Of a DNA stretch of 64,000 nt, positions 29,003 through 37,700 are shown in pieces. Numbering within the stretch: the first letter of the stretch is position 1; each line of letters begins with the position of its first letter. A program made the position numbers and the translations under genes. The notes under the pieces were generated by a model. It did no database searches, had not been told where the DNA came from, and saw nothing but the letters and a program-made list of their open reading frames with translations. The DNA comes from Paenibacillus sp. CAA11 (GTDB lineage Bacteria; Bacillota; Bacilli; Paenibacillales; Paenibacillaceae): the NCBI RefSeq assembly GCF_003060825.1, contig NZ_CP028922.1, positions 4,743,001 through 4,807,000 on the forward strand, read 5' to 3'.

Positions 29003-29938
29003 TTAAATGTTAAGCAGTGCTTTTAATTCCTGCAATTTTGAACGGGATAACGGAACCACAGCATCTTTCCCCGTATTTAATCGCAAGCTGTAGCTATTCT
29101 TCGTCCATGTAATAATCTCTCTTACTTTTTGCAGATTAACGATGTAGGATCGATGGCACCTAAAAAATCCGAAGTTTAATAATCTCTTCTCAAGCTCGGT
29201 TAGCGTCAAAGCACAGACATAATTTTCTCCACCTACATGTACAAGGATCGAACCATCTACACTCTCTATGTAATCAATTTCAGGTGGATCAAATAAAATC
29301 ACTTTGTCATTTCTTTTCGTATGAATCTTCTGCAAGGTAATATTGGCCCGATCTTGTTCCTGCTCTTCCTGCTTATCCTCTTCCGAGTCCCGAATATCCA
29401 GTGGATGAAATCCGAGCTCGTTCAATCGATAAATAGCAGCACAGGAAATCATGGCATCCTCTAAATTCGAAGTTAATATTAAAATCTGCTTTTCTTGTGA
29501 GAGGTCATCCAAAATCCGTATAAAATGACGACGTTCTTCTTCCTCCAAGTAAAAATAGGGTTCCTCCAACACAACTGTAGGCTGATGCGCAAAAAAGACA
29601 CGCAGCAATGTCACATACATCCGTTTCGAGGGACTTAGATTCTTGACTTTTACTTTACGCTCTTCCCTTAGGGCAAAATAGTCCAATAAAAAAGCAACGC
29701 TCTCATTCCTCTCCGTCACATGGATTAGAAAAGTAACCAGCTCTTCCACCGTTAGACGCATATACTCGTTTTGCCCAGCTCGGAATAAATAATATTGGGA
29801 ATGATCTGCTAATTGGTTCATTAAAAGCTGCTTGCGCTTCAAGTCTGTTATAATGCCAATCGATTGGTTTGATGTCATATTTAATTCGATCTTCGGTAGA
29901 AGTAATTCCCCGTCATCATATATAGGTTGTAATTGCAT
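29003..29938 (-). CDS. Degenerate ABC-ATPase-like domain fused to a LytTR DNA-binding domain
   Basis: The 311 residues split at about 200. The N-terminal half follows an ABC ATPase outline: a signature-like NLSPSKRMYVTLLR, then Walker-B-like TVVLEEPYFYL. The P-loop is gone: the expected GxxGxGKS region reads GIITDLKRKQLL. The C-terminal half is LytTR (DYIESVDGSILVHV, then FFRCHRSYIVNL). It probably binds DNA and regulates the adjacent ABC exporter, using the dead ATPase fold for sensing or partner contact. The gene precedes the exporter genes on the same strand. Confidence 0.8.
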   Translation of the reverse strand: MQLQPIYDDGELLLPKIELNMTSNQSIGIITDLKRKQLLMNQLADHSQYYLFRAGQNEYMRLTVEELVTFLIHVTERNESVAFLLDYFALREERKVKVKNLSPSKRMYVTLLRVFFAHQPTVVLEEPYFYLEEEERRHFIRILDDLSQEKQILILTSNLEDAMISCAAIYRLNELGFHPLDIRDSEEDKQEEQEQDRANITLQKIHTKRNDKVILFDPPEIDYIESVDGSILVHVGGENYVCALTLTELEKRLLNFGFFRCHRSYIVNLQKVREIITWTKNSYSLRLNTGKDAVVPLSRSKLQELKALLNI

Positions 29939-30015
29939 GCCGTCCTCCTAGTCAGTGCCGCTATAGGATATATATAACAATTATAATCTTACCTAAAATG
30001 ACCGATTGCCTCATG

Positions 30016-30894
30016 CTAAACTCTTTGAGAGGATTCAAGCTGCTCTGAAAGCTGGACTCGATAGTCCATTAACAGCCGCTGCATCTTTTCCACCGTGCCA
30101 TCTTGATGGGGGACATGGATAGAAACGGTCAAATTGGAATCGTTCAAATACTGGAACGATACAAAATCAAAGTTCAAAATCCCAAGATTCGGACACTGCA
30201 GTGCCTTTATAGCATCAATGGCATCGAGAACCTCATGGGCGTCCCAAAATTCCCGAAACTCGCGGCTAGCCTGGCAAAGCGCCTCGAACTGCTCAGACCA
30301 CCAAGGGTCGTCCACATGCCTGGCATACCCGGCATGGAATTTTGCAGCGATCCGCCGTGCATGCAGCTCCCATAGATCCCCCTTGAGGAAGCGAAAACGG
30401 GGAGAAGTAAAAGTCATCCAGACAAAATTCCGCTCCCTCTCAGACATAGCCTCAAGGTCCCCGTTCAATGCGCAATAGGCTTCATTCCAAGCAATAATGT
30501 TCATACGCCCATCCATAGCATTCGCTGGAGACAGATTTTGGCTATCCAAAAAATGTTGAAGCGCAGGTGTTATCTTAGAAGGCTGCTTTGTTTCGATCAA
30601 GGGAATCTGCTTACGTGCAAGATAGAACAGGTGCCTGCGTTCCGATTCATCCAACCGCAGCACTTCCGCTATTCGTTCCAGAACCTCGGTAGATGCGTTA
30701 ATATGACGCCCTTGTTCCAAGTAGGTGTACCAATCCAATCCTACATCTGCCAACATAGCAACCTCGCCACGGCGAAGTCCGGGTGTCCGTCGTCGTCCGC
30801 TCTCCGGCAATCCTGCTTGCTTAGGCGTTATTCGTTCACGGCGTGTGCGTAAAAAACGGGACAATTCCTCGTAACGATCTAATTTGTTAGACAT
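30016..30894 (-). CDS. XRE/MmyB-like transcriptional regulator
   Basis: A 292-residue regulator. Residues 5-80 form the helix-turn-helix with TPGLRRGEVAMLADV and DWYTYLEQGR, typical of MmyB-like proteins. The remainder is the MmyB ligand-binding domain. GGAGG lies about 10 nt before ATG 30894. It is divergent from an SDR gene, an arrangement common for this family, whose members often repress the neighbouring dehydrogenase. Confidence 0.85.
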   Translation of the reverse strand: MSNKLDRYEELSRFLRTRRERITPKQAGLPESGRRRTPGLRRGEVAMLADVGLDWYTYLEQGRHINASTEVLERIAEVLRLDESERRHLFYLARKQIPLIETKQPSKITPALQHFLDSQNLSPANAMDGRMNIIAWNEAYCALNGDLEAMSERERNFVWMTFTSPRFRFLKGDLWELHARRIAAKFHAGYARHVDDPWWSEQFEALCQASREFREFWDAHEVLDAIDAIKALQCPNLGILNFDFVSFQYLNDSNLTVSIHVPHQDGTVEKMQRLLMDYRVQLSEQLESSQRV

Positions 30895-30919
30895 AATCCC
30901 CAATCCTCCTATCTATTCA

Positions 30920-30998
30920 TGAACATAGGATTCCCGATCCTACGATAACCAGATCTCTCCCTAACCTCGTTATATCCCTATACACTAGTCTATGTTCA
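30920..30998. promoter_or_regulatory. Inverted 9-bp repeat between the MmyB-like and SDR genes
   Basis: TGAACATAG (30920-30928) and CTATGTTCA (30990-30998) are perfect inverses 61 nt apart in the divergent promoter region. They may be paired operators for the MmyB-like regulator. The remaining upstream stretch to 31174 has an open frame with no known similarity. Confidence 0.4.
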
Positions 30999-31174
30999 CT
31001 TTAAGGGGAATAGCAAGAATGGACCATTCAATCCAATCTCATTGAGGGAGAAAGAAGATGCGGTAAAACGCGCGTATGATTTCAAAGGGGACATTTCGGG
31101 GATCGTAGATAATGGATTACCCGATTGCTTAACGCGCGCCCCTTATAAATTTTTTAACAAAGGAGATAACAGAA

Positions 31175-31918
31175 ATGGATAAGAAGCTTGCCGGTAAAGT
31201 TGCTTTGGTCACCGGAGCATCCAGAGGAATCGGCAGAACCATAGCCGAGTATTTAGCCCATCATGGCGCCAAGGTGGTCATCAATTTTGCCAATCGTGCA
31301 GATCAGGCCGCAGAGGTTGTACAGCATATTCAAGAAAATGGCGGAGAAGCGGCGGCGATTCAAGCCGATATTAGCCGTTTGAGCGAGTTGGAGAGACTCT
31401 ATCAAGAAACACTTGAGACGTTCGGAAAGCTTGATATTGTGGTGAATAACGCGGGGATTATCATCACAAAACCTATAGGCGATATTACGGAGGCGGATTA
31501 CGACCAGCTATTTGCGATTAATGTCAAAGGGACCTATTTCTCATGCCAGCTTGCCGCCAAGCATCTAAGTCCCAATGGCCGCATCATCAATTTCTCCACA
31601 TCAGTGGCAGGTCAGATGTTCCCGGCCTACAGTCTGTACGCTGGCTCTAAAGGAGCCGTCGAACAATTCACGCGTCAATTGGCTAAAGAGCTTGGAAAGA
31701 AAAATATCACGATTAATGCTATAGCGCCAGGCCCTATTCATACCGAGCTTTTTACGGTTGGCAAAACACCCGAACAAATCCAGGGGCTTGCCAACATGAA
31801 CGCATTCGGGCGTATCGGAGAAACCGAAGACATTGCAGGTATAGTCCTCTTTCTGGCGAGCGCAGAATCACAGTGGATTACGGGGCAAACACTCCGCGTG
31901 AATGGCGGTTTTATTTAA
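31175..31918 (+). CDS. SDR family NAD(P)-dependent oxidoreductase (FabG-like)
   Basis: A 247-residue classical short-chain dehydrogenase: TGASRGIGR cofactor loop, NNAG, catalytic Ser in STSVAG, YxxxK as YAGSK and the PGPIHTE loop. AAAGGAG lies 8 nt before the ATG. Divergent from the MmyB-like regulator, it is probably its target. It likely acts on a small alcohol, ketone or quinone; fatty-acid synthesis is less likely in this context. Confidence 0.88.
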   Translation: MDKKLAGKVALVTGASRGIGRTIAEYLAHHGAKVVINFANRADQAAEVVQHIQENGGEAAAIQADISRLSELERLYQETLETFGKLDIVVNNAGIIITKPIGDITEADYDQLFAINVKGTYFSCQLAAKHLSPNGRIINFSTSVAGQMFPAYSLYAGSKGAVEQFTRQLAKELGKKNITINAIAPGPIHTELFTVGKTPEQIQGLANMNAFGRIGETEDIAGIVLFLASAESQWITGQTLRVNGGFI

Positions 31919-31923
31919 ATGGC

Positions 31924-31949
31924 CCGATAGCTCAAATTGAGCTGTCGGA
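31924..31949 (+). terminator. Hairpin after the SDR gene, weak terminator
   Basis: CCGATAGCTCAA pairs with TTGAGCTGTCGG across the stop region of the SDR gene. There is no T-run directly after the stem, so termination is uncertain. Confidence 0.4.
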
Positions 31950-32009
31950 CCACGTCTTGTCACACTGAAGTCTTGGATTTGCTGAACAGCAAAATAACGG
32001 CAGCTATGC

Positions 32010-32654
32010 CTATCTATAAAGTAGACCTAACAATTCGTCTAAAGTGAACCTGCCTACAACTTCAAACCCATTGCCCTGCCCTCTTGGTTTTATAACTACA
32101 GTGCCTAAGTTTGGGATTTCCCCTAATCCAATACCTTGAGGGAAACTGTGAGCAACGATCACCTTGTTGGTCTTAGGAGGCGGTGATGCTTCCAATTTAG
32201 AAGTTAAGTCATTCAAAGTCGCTTGCTGCTCGGCAGGAGGCAAAGAACCACTTAAATTATATATTTTAACCCAGAATGGATCAGCCTGAACTTTGTCCTC
32301 ACCAAAAGCCAATGCTGCGGTTTCCTTTGTCCGGCAGAAGGGACTTGCGAGAACAGGGGTCTGGATCGGAATTTGCAAACTACGCAGTGCCTCGCCAAAT
32401 TTTACAGCCTGCCTTCTTCCAGCCTCGGGGAGATTTCTTTGGGTGGAGCAATCATTGAAATTGATATTCGGTGAATCCTCTCCTACTGTGGCATCCCCAT
32501 GCCTTACATAAAGAATATAACCTCCCTGTCGAAGTGAATTTAGCAACGAGGGGTCTACTGGCCTTGACTTCAAAGCACCTCCTGACGCTCCAATCGGTTG
32601 TGTGAGAATCATGAGGAGTACACAAAAGATACTTATGGAAAAAAATCTTTTCAT
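32010..32654 (-). CDS. Secreted histidine phosphatase family protein
   Basis: The ATG at 32654 (GGAG about 11 nt upstream) gives 214 residues with an N-terminal signal peptide (MKRFFSISIFCVLLMIL...). The RHG catalytic motif is in YVRHGDAT, with a second His in VIVAHSFPQG. The family removes phosphate from small molecules or proteins through a phosphohistidine. The substrate is unknown; the protein is likely exported. Confidence 0.8.
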   Translation of the reverse strand: MKRFFSISIFCVLLMILTQPIGASGGALKSRPVDPSLLNSLRQGGYILYVRHGDATVGEDSPNINFNDCSTQRNLPEAGRRQAVKFGEALRSLQIPIQTPVLASPFCRTKETAALAFGEDKVQADPFWVKIYNLSGSLPPAEQQATLNDLTSKLEASPPPKTNKVIVAHSFPQGIGLGEIPNLGTVVIKPRGQGNGFEVVGRFTLDELLGLLYR

Positions 32655-32903
32655 TTCTTCAAAATCTCCTTTAGGCACGTATTTACCATGAAATAGTGTC
32701 TGCAAAAGGGCGGAAATTAAAACAGGTACAGGAATATAAGCAACCAAGGATCTGGAACCTTATTTAGCTTGGTTCCATTACTTTAGAACAGCAAGGAGTA
32801 CGAGAACACCATGTCGAATAAGGAAGGCATGATCGTGGGTTCATGCATGTCTTTTCACGATAAATTTCACAAAAAGAACACGTCTAGAAAGGAGCTAACT
32901 GTA

Positions 32904-33758
32904 TTGAGAAGTGAACAAGAAATGATGAATATCCTTCTAGACTTTGCTAAAAATGATGATAGGATTCGATTGGTGACTTTGGAAGGGTCACGTACTAACA
33001 AAAATATTACACCTGATACATTCCAAGATTATGACATTTGTTACTTTGTAACAGATATGGACTCTTTCAAGATGAATGATCAATGGCTTCAGGTTTTTGG
33101 GAATCGTGTTATGATGCAAAAACCTGAGGATATGGAGCTCTTCCCCCCGGAATTAGGTACTTGGTTTTCATATTTAATGCTTTTTGAGGATGGAACTAAA
33201 GTGGACTTAACACTTATCCCCATTCATGAGGTGGAAGACTACTTTACCCATAACGACGGGTTAGTCGAGGTGTTGCTCGATAAGGATGCTCTAATCAAAA
33301 ATGAAGTGATCGCAACTGATCGCCAATACTGGATTAAGAAGCCAACTGCAAGGGAATTTGATGATTGTTGTAATGAGTTCTGGATGGTTTCGACTTACGT
33401 TGTAAAAGGATTAGCGAGAAAAGAAATACTGTTTGCTATTGATCATTTAAACGAAATTGCAAGGCCAAATTTATTGAGAATGATGGCTTGGAAAATCGGA
33501 TCAGAGCAAGGATACACCTTTAGTTTAGGAAAGAACTATAAATTTATAAATCGTTACCTCCCAAATGAGGATTGGGAGAAACTCCTATCAACCTATTCTG
33601 AAAATGGGTATCAGAGAATGTGGAAGTCTTTATTAACTTGTTATGAGTTATTTAGAAAATATTCAAAGGTTGTATCAGAAGATCTCGGATATAAGTATCC
33701 AGATTACGATGAAGCCATTACCAAGTATACGGATCGTGTCAAATCGCCTTACTTATGA
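32904..33758 (+). CDS. Aminoglycoside 6-adenylyltransferase (AadE-like)
   Basis: The start is TTG at 32904, with AAAGGAG 9 nt upstream, giving 284 residues, the usual AadE length. A 31-codon in-frame extension to 32811 is less likely. The nucleotidyltransferase motif is LEGSRTNKN followed by DYDICYFV. Segments WFSYLMLFEDGTKVDL and DDCCNEFWMV match streptomycin adenylyltransferases of the AadE/Ant(6) type. Ant(6) enzymes inactivate streptomycin. The gene is monocistronic and chromosomal in context. Confidence 0.82.
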   Translation: MRSEQEMMNILLDFAKNDDRIRLVTLEGSRTNKNITPDTFQDYDICYFVTDMDSFKMNDQWLQVFGNRVMMQKPEDMELFPPELGTWFSYLMLFEDGTKVDLTLIPIHEVEDYFTHNDGLVEVLLDKDALIKNEVIATDRQYWIKKPTAREFDDCCNEFWMVSTYVVKGLARKEILFAIDHLNEIARPNLLRMMAWKIGSEQGYTFSLGKNYKFINRYLPNEDWEKLLSTYSENGYQRMWKSLLTCYELFRKYSKVVSEDLGYKYPDYDEAITKYTDRVKSPYL

Positions 33759-33842
33759 AAGGTTCAGCTTAACGGATCCACCGGCAAAAAATAAGGGCAC
33801 CTAAATGGGCGCCCAGATGGATCAAAAGAAGCTAAAAAAAAC

Positions 33843-33871
33843 GCGTCCTCCAAGGGAGAACGCCTTTTTTA
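33843..33871. terminator. Bidirectional intrinsic terminator between AadE-like and sortase genes
   Basis: GCGTCCTCC (33843-33851) pairs with GGAGAACGC (33855-33863), with one mismatch on plus and a wobble on minus. Six Ts follow on plus and As on the other side serve minus. Confidence 0.75.
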
Positions 33872-33876
33872 AACAG

Positions 33877-33892
33877 CTATATAGAATGAACT
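33877..33892 (+). repeat. Solitary end of the CTATATAG repeat family
   Basis: CTATATAGAATGAACT is identical to the first 16 nt of the repeat copy at 50738. The rest of the element is absent. It lies next to the terminator downstream of the sortase gene. Confidence 0.6.
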
Positions 33893-33931
33893 ATTGAAAT
33901 GAATGTTGTAGACTCCAATGTTTCAACATCG

Positions 33932-34711
33932 TCATGTAAGCTTTCGGGCAACCACCGCTAACCGGCCGTTCTCGGTCGAGTACTCACACGTGGACAGCAC
34001 AATAAGCTTGTCGCCATAACGGGGTGTTATACCCGTTTCGTAAAGAGCAAGTTTTTTGATGTTCTGAACATACGAATCGAACTCGGCAGGCGTACTAACC
34101 TTCTCAATCTGGTAGTATTTAAATACATCATCCGATTTACGATAAACTTGTGACACAATAACGGCAACAATCTCATACTCTTCCTTTTCGTAAAGCGTAC
34201 TGAACTGGAACGTAGCATGTTCTTTATAGAAGCTTTCTTCTTTATACTTCATCAAATCCTTGAACATCCAGCCGTTTTTCATATGATGTCCGTGAATCAG
34301 CAAAATGTCAGAACCGTTGATCCGGCTGTGCTCGTCCAAAAAGGGGAGACCGAGTTTGCTCTCCTGTTTATCGAAATCATGATCGAGATAGTACTGCTCA
34401 TCTTGTGGGTTCTGCATGACCGGATACTCAATTCGAGTGCCGTCCATCTTCAACCAACCGACGATGTCCGGGTTTCTCTTGTAAAGCTCTCGAAATTCGG
34501 GAAGCATCACCAGCTCATTTCCTTTTGTAATCAAAGAGGAGGGGACTTCCTCCCCTCCTCCTTTGTCCGACTTTTCCTCCCAAACCTTTGCCAGCTCTTC
34601 GATCTTCTGCTGATCCGTATAACCCCACAGAAGAATTCTCGCTATATTAGCGAGGGAAAATACCAACACAAGGAAGGAAACGGCGATAAGAACTTTTTTC
34701 ATTTTACTCAT
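33932..34711 (-). CDS. srtB: Class B sortase
   Basis: A 259-residue membrane-bound transpeptidase: N-terminal TM anchor (VLIAVSFLVLVFSLANIA), catalytic His142 in IHGHHM, Cys242 in LSTCEY and Arg250 in NGRLAVV. Sortases cut a C-terminal sorting signal and link the protein to peptidoglycan. The start is ATG 34711; AAAGG precedes it. The gene begins 19 nt after the adhesin stop, so it almost certainly anchors that protein. C. difficile SrtB is reported to use (S/P)PxTG signals, close to the APKTG found here. Confidence 0.9.
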   Translation of the reverse strand: MSKMKKVLIAVSFLVLVFSLANIARILLWGYTDQQKIEELAKVWEEKSDKGGGEEVPSSLITKGNELVMLPEFRELYKRNPDIVGWLKMDGTRIEYPVMQNPQDEQYYLDHDFDKQESKLGLPFLDEHSRINGSDILLIHGHHMKNGWMFKDLMKYKEESFYKEHATFQFSTLYEKEEYEIVAVIVSQVYRKSDDVFKYYQIEKVSTPAEFDSYVQNIKKLALYETGITPRYGDKLIVLSTCEYSTENGRLAVVARKLT

Positions 34712-34730
34712 TTTCTTACCGCCTTTCCGG

Positions 34731-37700
34731 TTACTGAATGTGCTTCTTCTTGCTGCTGTGTAGACAGAATCCAATTGTAATCAAGGACATCAGCGCCAAT
34801 ACCATATAGAGGGTTGGCGACGGACTGCTATCCCCTGTTTTCGGAGCATCATCCAGCTCGTAATCGACACTCGCGGCTTCATTGTCGACGTTGCCGCCTG
34901 CATTGTTGCCTTTGCTGTTATCGCTGTCGGCGTCATCCATTCCGTTGTCAATGTCACCAGCTCCGTTGTTAACGTCATCGGTTCCATTGTCGATGCTGCC
35001 GATTCCGTTATCAACGTTGTCGGTTCCATTGTCAATGTTATCGCTGCCATTGGCGACTTGGTCGGTTCCATTATCGGTGTTATCGGTTCCGCCGTTGACA
35101 CTGCCGGGCTTAGGACTTTCAGGTTCCGGTTTGCTTGGCTCAGGCACCGGGGTCACCGGAGCTGGCCCAGGATCTACGGGAACCGTACCTCCACCGCCGC
35201 CGCCGGAACTTATCGGCTTCAACTGTAAATCGTGGCGTACGACATCTGTATCGACCGAGAGTATCGGACTCGTATACGTCTCATAGCCAGCTTTCGTTAC
35301 AACTAGATAGTAATCCGTATACGGGAACACCATGTATGCATAGGCACCATTAGCGTCGCTGTTCTGACTTGGGCTGGCGTTATCGTTTGGTGCAAAGCCC
35401 GGAATCGCTGGCAGCGTTACTTTCGTACCTGGTACAATGCCGTTGGCCTTGTTTCTCGGCGTATCCGCATAGTACAGCGTCACTTCTGCACCTTCAATCG
35501 TCCTGCCGTTTGTTGCATCCGTAATGATACCATACGGGTCAACGAGCCCTTGGGAAATATTCAATTCCCCATTCGCCTTCACATCCAGATCCGCATGAAG
35601 GACCGTTAATTCTTGGCCTGGCGCCACTTCGTAGCGCACTTCCATCTTGTACTTCTCCGCAGCTAAACCCTCCGCTGAGAAGACACCGTTCGGCTGCAGG
35701 CTGAACGCTTTAGGCTTGCCGTTCTCATCCGTCACATATTGACCTCCGGCATTCCGCAGGTAAATGCGCATCTTGCCAGCCAGCTCGCTGCCGAGCAGCG
35801 AATCCTGCCCGTCAGGCTGCTTCAGAAGCACAATGCCTACGGCTGTAATATTCGCCGGAACGGTCTCGTTCGTCACACTGCTGTTCACATTCGCTTTTTG
35901 CGTGAACTCGACAGGCACATCTTTCCCGCCTACCTGATATCTCTTCGTAAATGTGATCGTATAGTCGGTATCGGCCTCGGCAATGACCGAATATTCACCC
36001 TTCTCATTCGTCCGAATCGTCTGCTTCTCGCCTGTCTTCAGATTGGTCACCGTGATGGACGCATTCGGAATGACTTCACCTGTGTTGTTGTCCCGCAGCA
36101 CGCCTTCCAGAACCGGAAGCTGCCTTTTATTGACAAAGCGGGCTTCAGCCGCATCTTTCGCCGGAATGGTACCCGTGCGATTGAGACTTTCAGGATCCGT
36201 CTCATAGCCGTCGTTCGTATAATTATCCTCGGTTACCTTATACTGCAGATTCGTAGGAAGTTCTTGTACAAGGAACGTCTGGCCGTCTCTAAGCTCAAAG
36301 GTATCTCCACTTGTGATGGTGCCTTTGCTGCCATCCGACTTCTCATAAGGATAGGAACCATCCGCTCCCTCACCTGTAAAGGTGACCTTGTACTTGAACG
36401 CCTTCGTCTTGTCGCCGCCATTCCCTTGAACCGTGTTGCCGATTAACAGGCTGCCTGTCAAGACGCGTACGTTCGTGAACGGGGCAGTTTCATCCTTACC
36501 CTTCATGACTCCGGTATAATACCGCTCCACAGGAGTAGTCATGTATTCATCGGTTGTGTAGTCTTTCTGGGTAACTGTATATTTTAGATTGTTAGGCAGG
36601 TCCAAAATATCCAGTGTCTCCCCGTCCTTGAGCCGGAAGATACCGCCAGACTTGATCAGACCTTTATCCCCGTCCGACTTCTCGTAAGCGTAGCTTTCGT
36701 CCTTACCTGTACCCTCAAAGCGGACGGTGTACTCGAACTCCTTCGACTTGTCGCCGCCGTTGCCCATAACCGCATTGCTGATGGTCAGCTTGCTGACGAT
36801 CCGTTCGTTGATGAAGTCCGCCTTGTGATCGCCTTTATTCACAATGGTGCCGGACCATTCTCTCGTTCCCGGATCAGTCGTGTAACCATCAACGGTCGTA
36901 TAATCGCCTTCGGTTACGGTATAAACCAGACCCGCAGGCAATATCGGCAGCGTGGCAGTTTGTCCGTGCTTGAGGATAATCTTGTCCCCGCTCTTAATTT
37001 TGCCATCCGTATGATCTGGCTTCTTGTAAGTGTACTCTCCATCCTTGCCCTCGCCGCTGAAGGTCACGGCGTACTCGAACTCTTTGTTCGGATCGCTCCC
37101 GTTACCTTCCACCTTATTGCTGATGGTCAGCTTGCCTTGGGCCGGTGTAGGCACAATCAGCGGAGTGTTTGAATCCACCTTTATACCGTCTACAAGGACA
37201 GGCTTGCCCGGCGAATCAATGACACGCACCCGGTATACTGTAGTCGTAGGCAAGTAAGTGTTGGTATCAATATACGTCTGCTTGAGCAAATAATCCCCAG
37301 CCAGCTGAATAATGAAATTCGTCTTACCGTCTACACCTGTTGTTTTTTCCTCCATTACATTTCCATCTTTATCCTTGGCCGGTGTACCGTCAGAATTAAA
37401 CAACTTGAACTTTACGTCCTTCAACACTGTTGTGCCGTCGGGCCCAACCTTCTTGAGATAGAGCAGGCCGTTTTCATTTGCACTTCCCGCCACATCGTTC
37501 GCGTCCAGCGTAATGCTGCTCTGCGCTCCGATTGGCGGAAGGGTATTATCGCCCATCAGCTTGATGGAGTTCCCAGCCGTTCCCGGCTGCATGCCCTGGG
37601 ATTCGGTCTGGTAAACGAGCTGATAGAGCTTATTCGGATCGGCAAAGTCAAACCTAAGCGTCGATCCCCCTGTTGCTGGGTCTGTGCCTGCAGTGACCTT

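Noticed and set aside
31042-31183. Short open frame before the SDR gene (REKEDAVKRAYDFKGDISG...)
   Set aside because: It looks protein-like but has no convincing start, runs into the SDR start and matches nothing I know. It may be a remnant; not called as a gene.
34930-35095. CRISPR-like array in the repeated DNA of the adhesin gene
   Set aside because: Units are short, irregular and in frame with a protein repeat; no spacers of constant length and no cas genes.
35739-36446. 235-codon plus-strand frame inside the adhesin gene
   Set aside because: Antisense to a well supported repeat domain; the length comes from the biased composition of the repeats.
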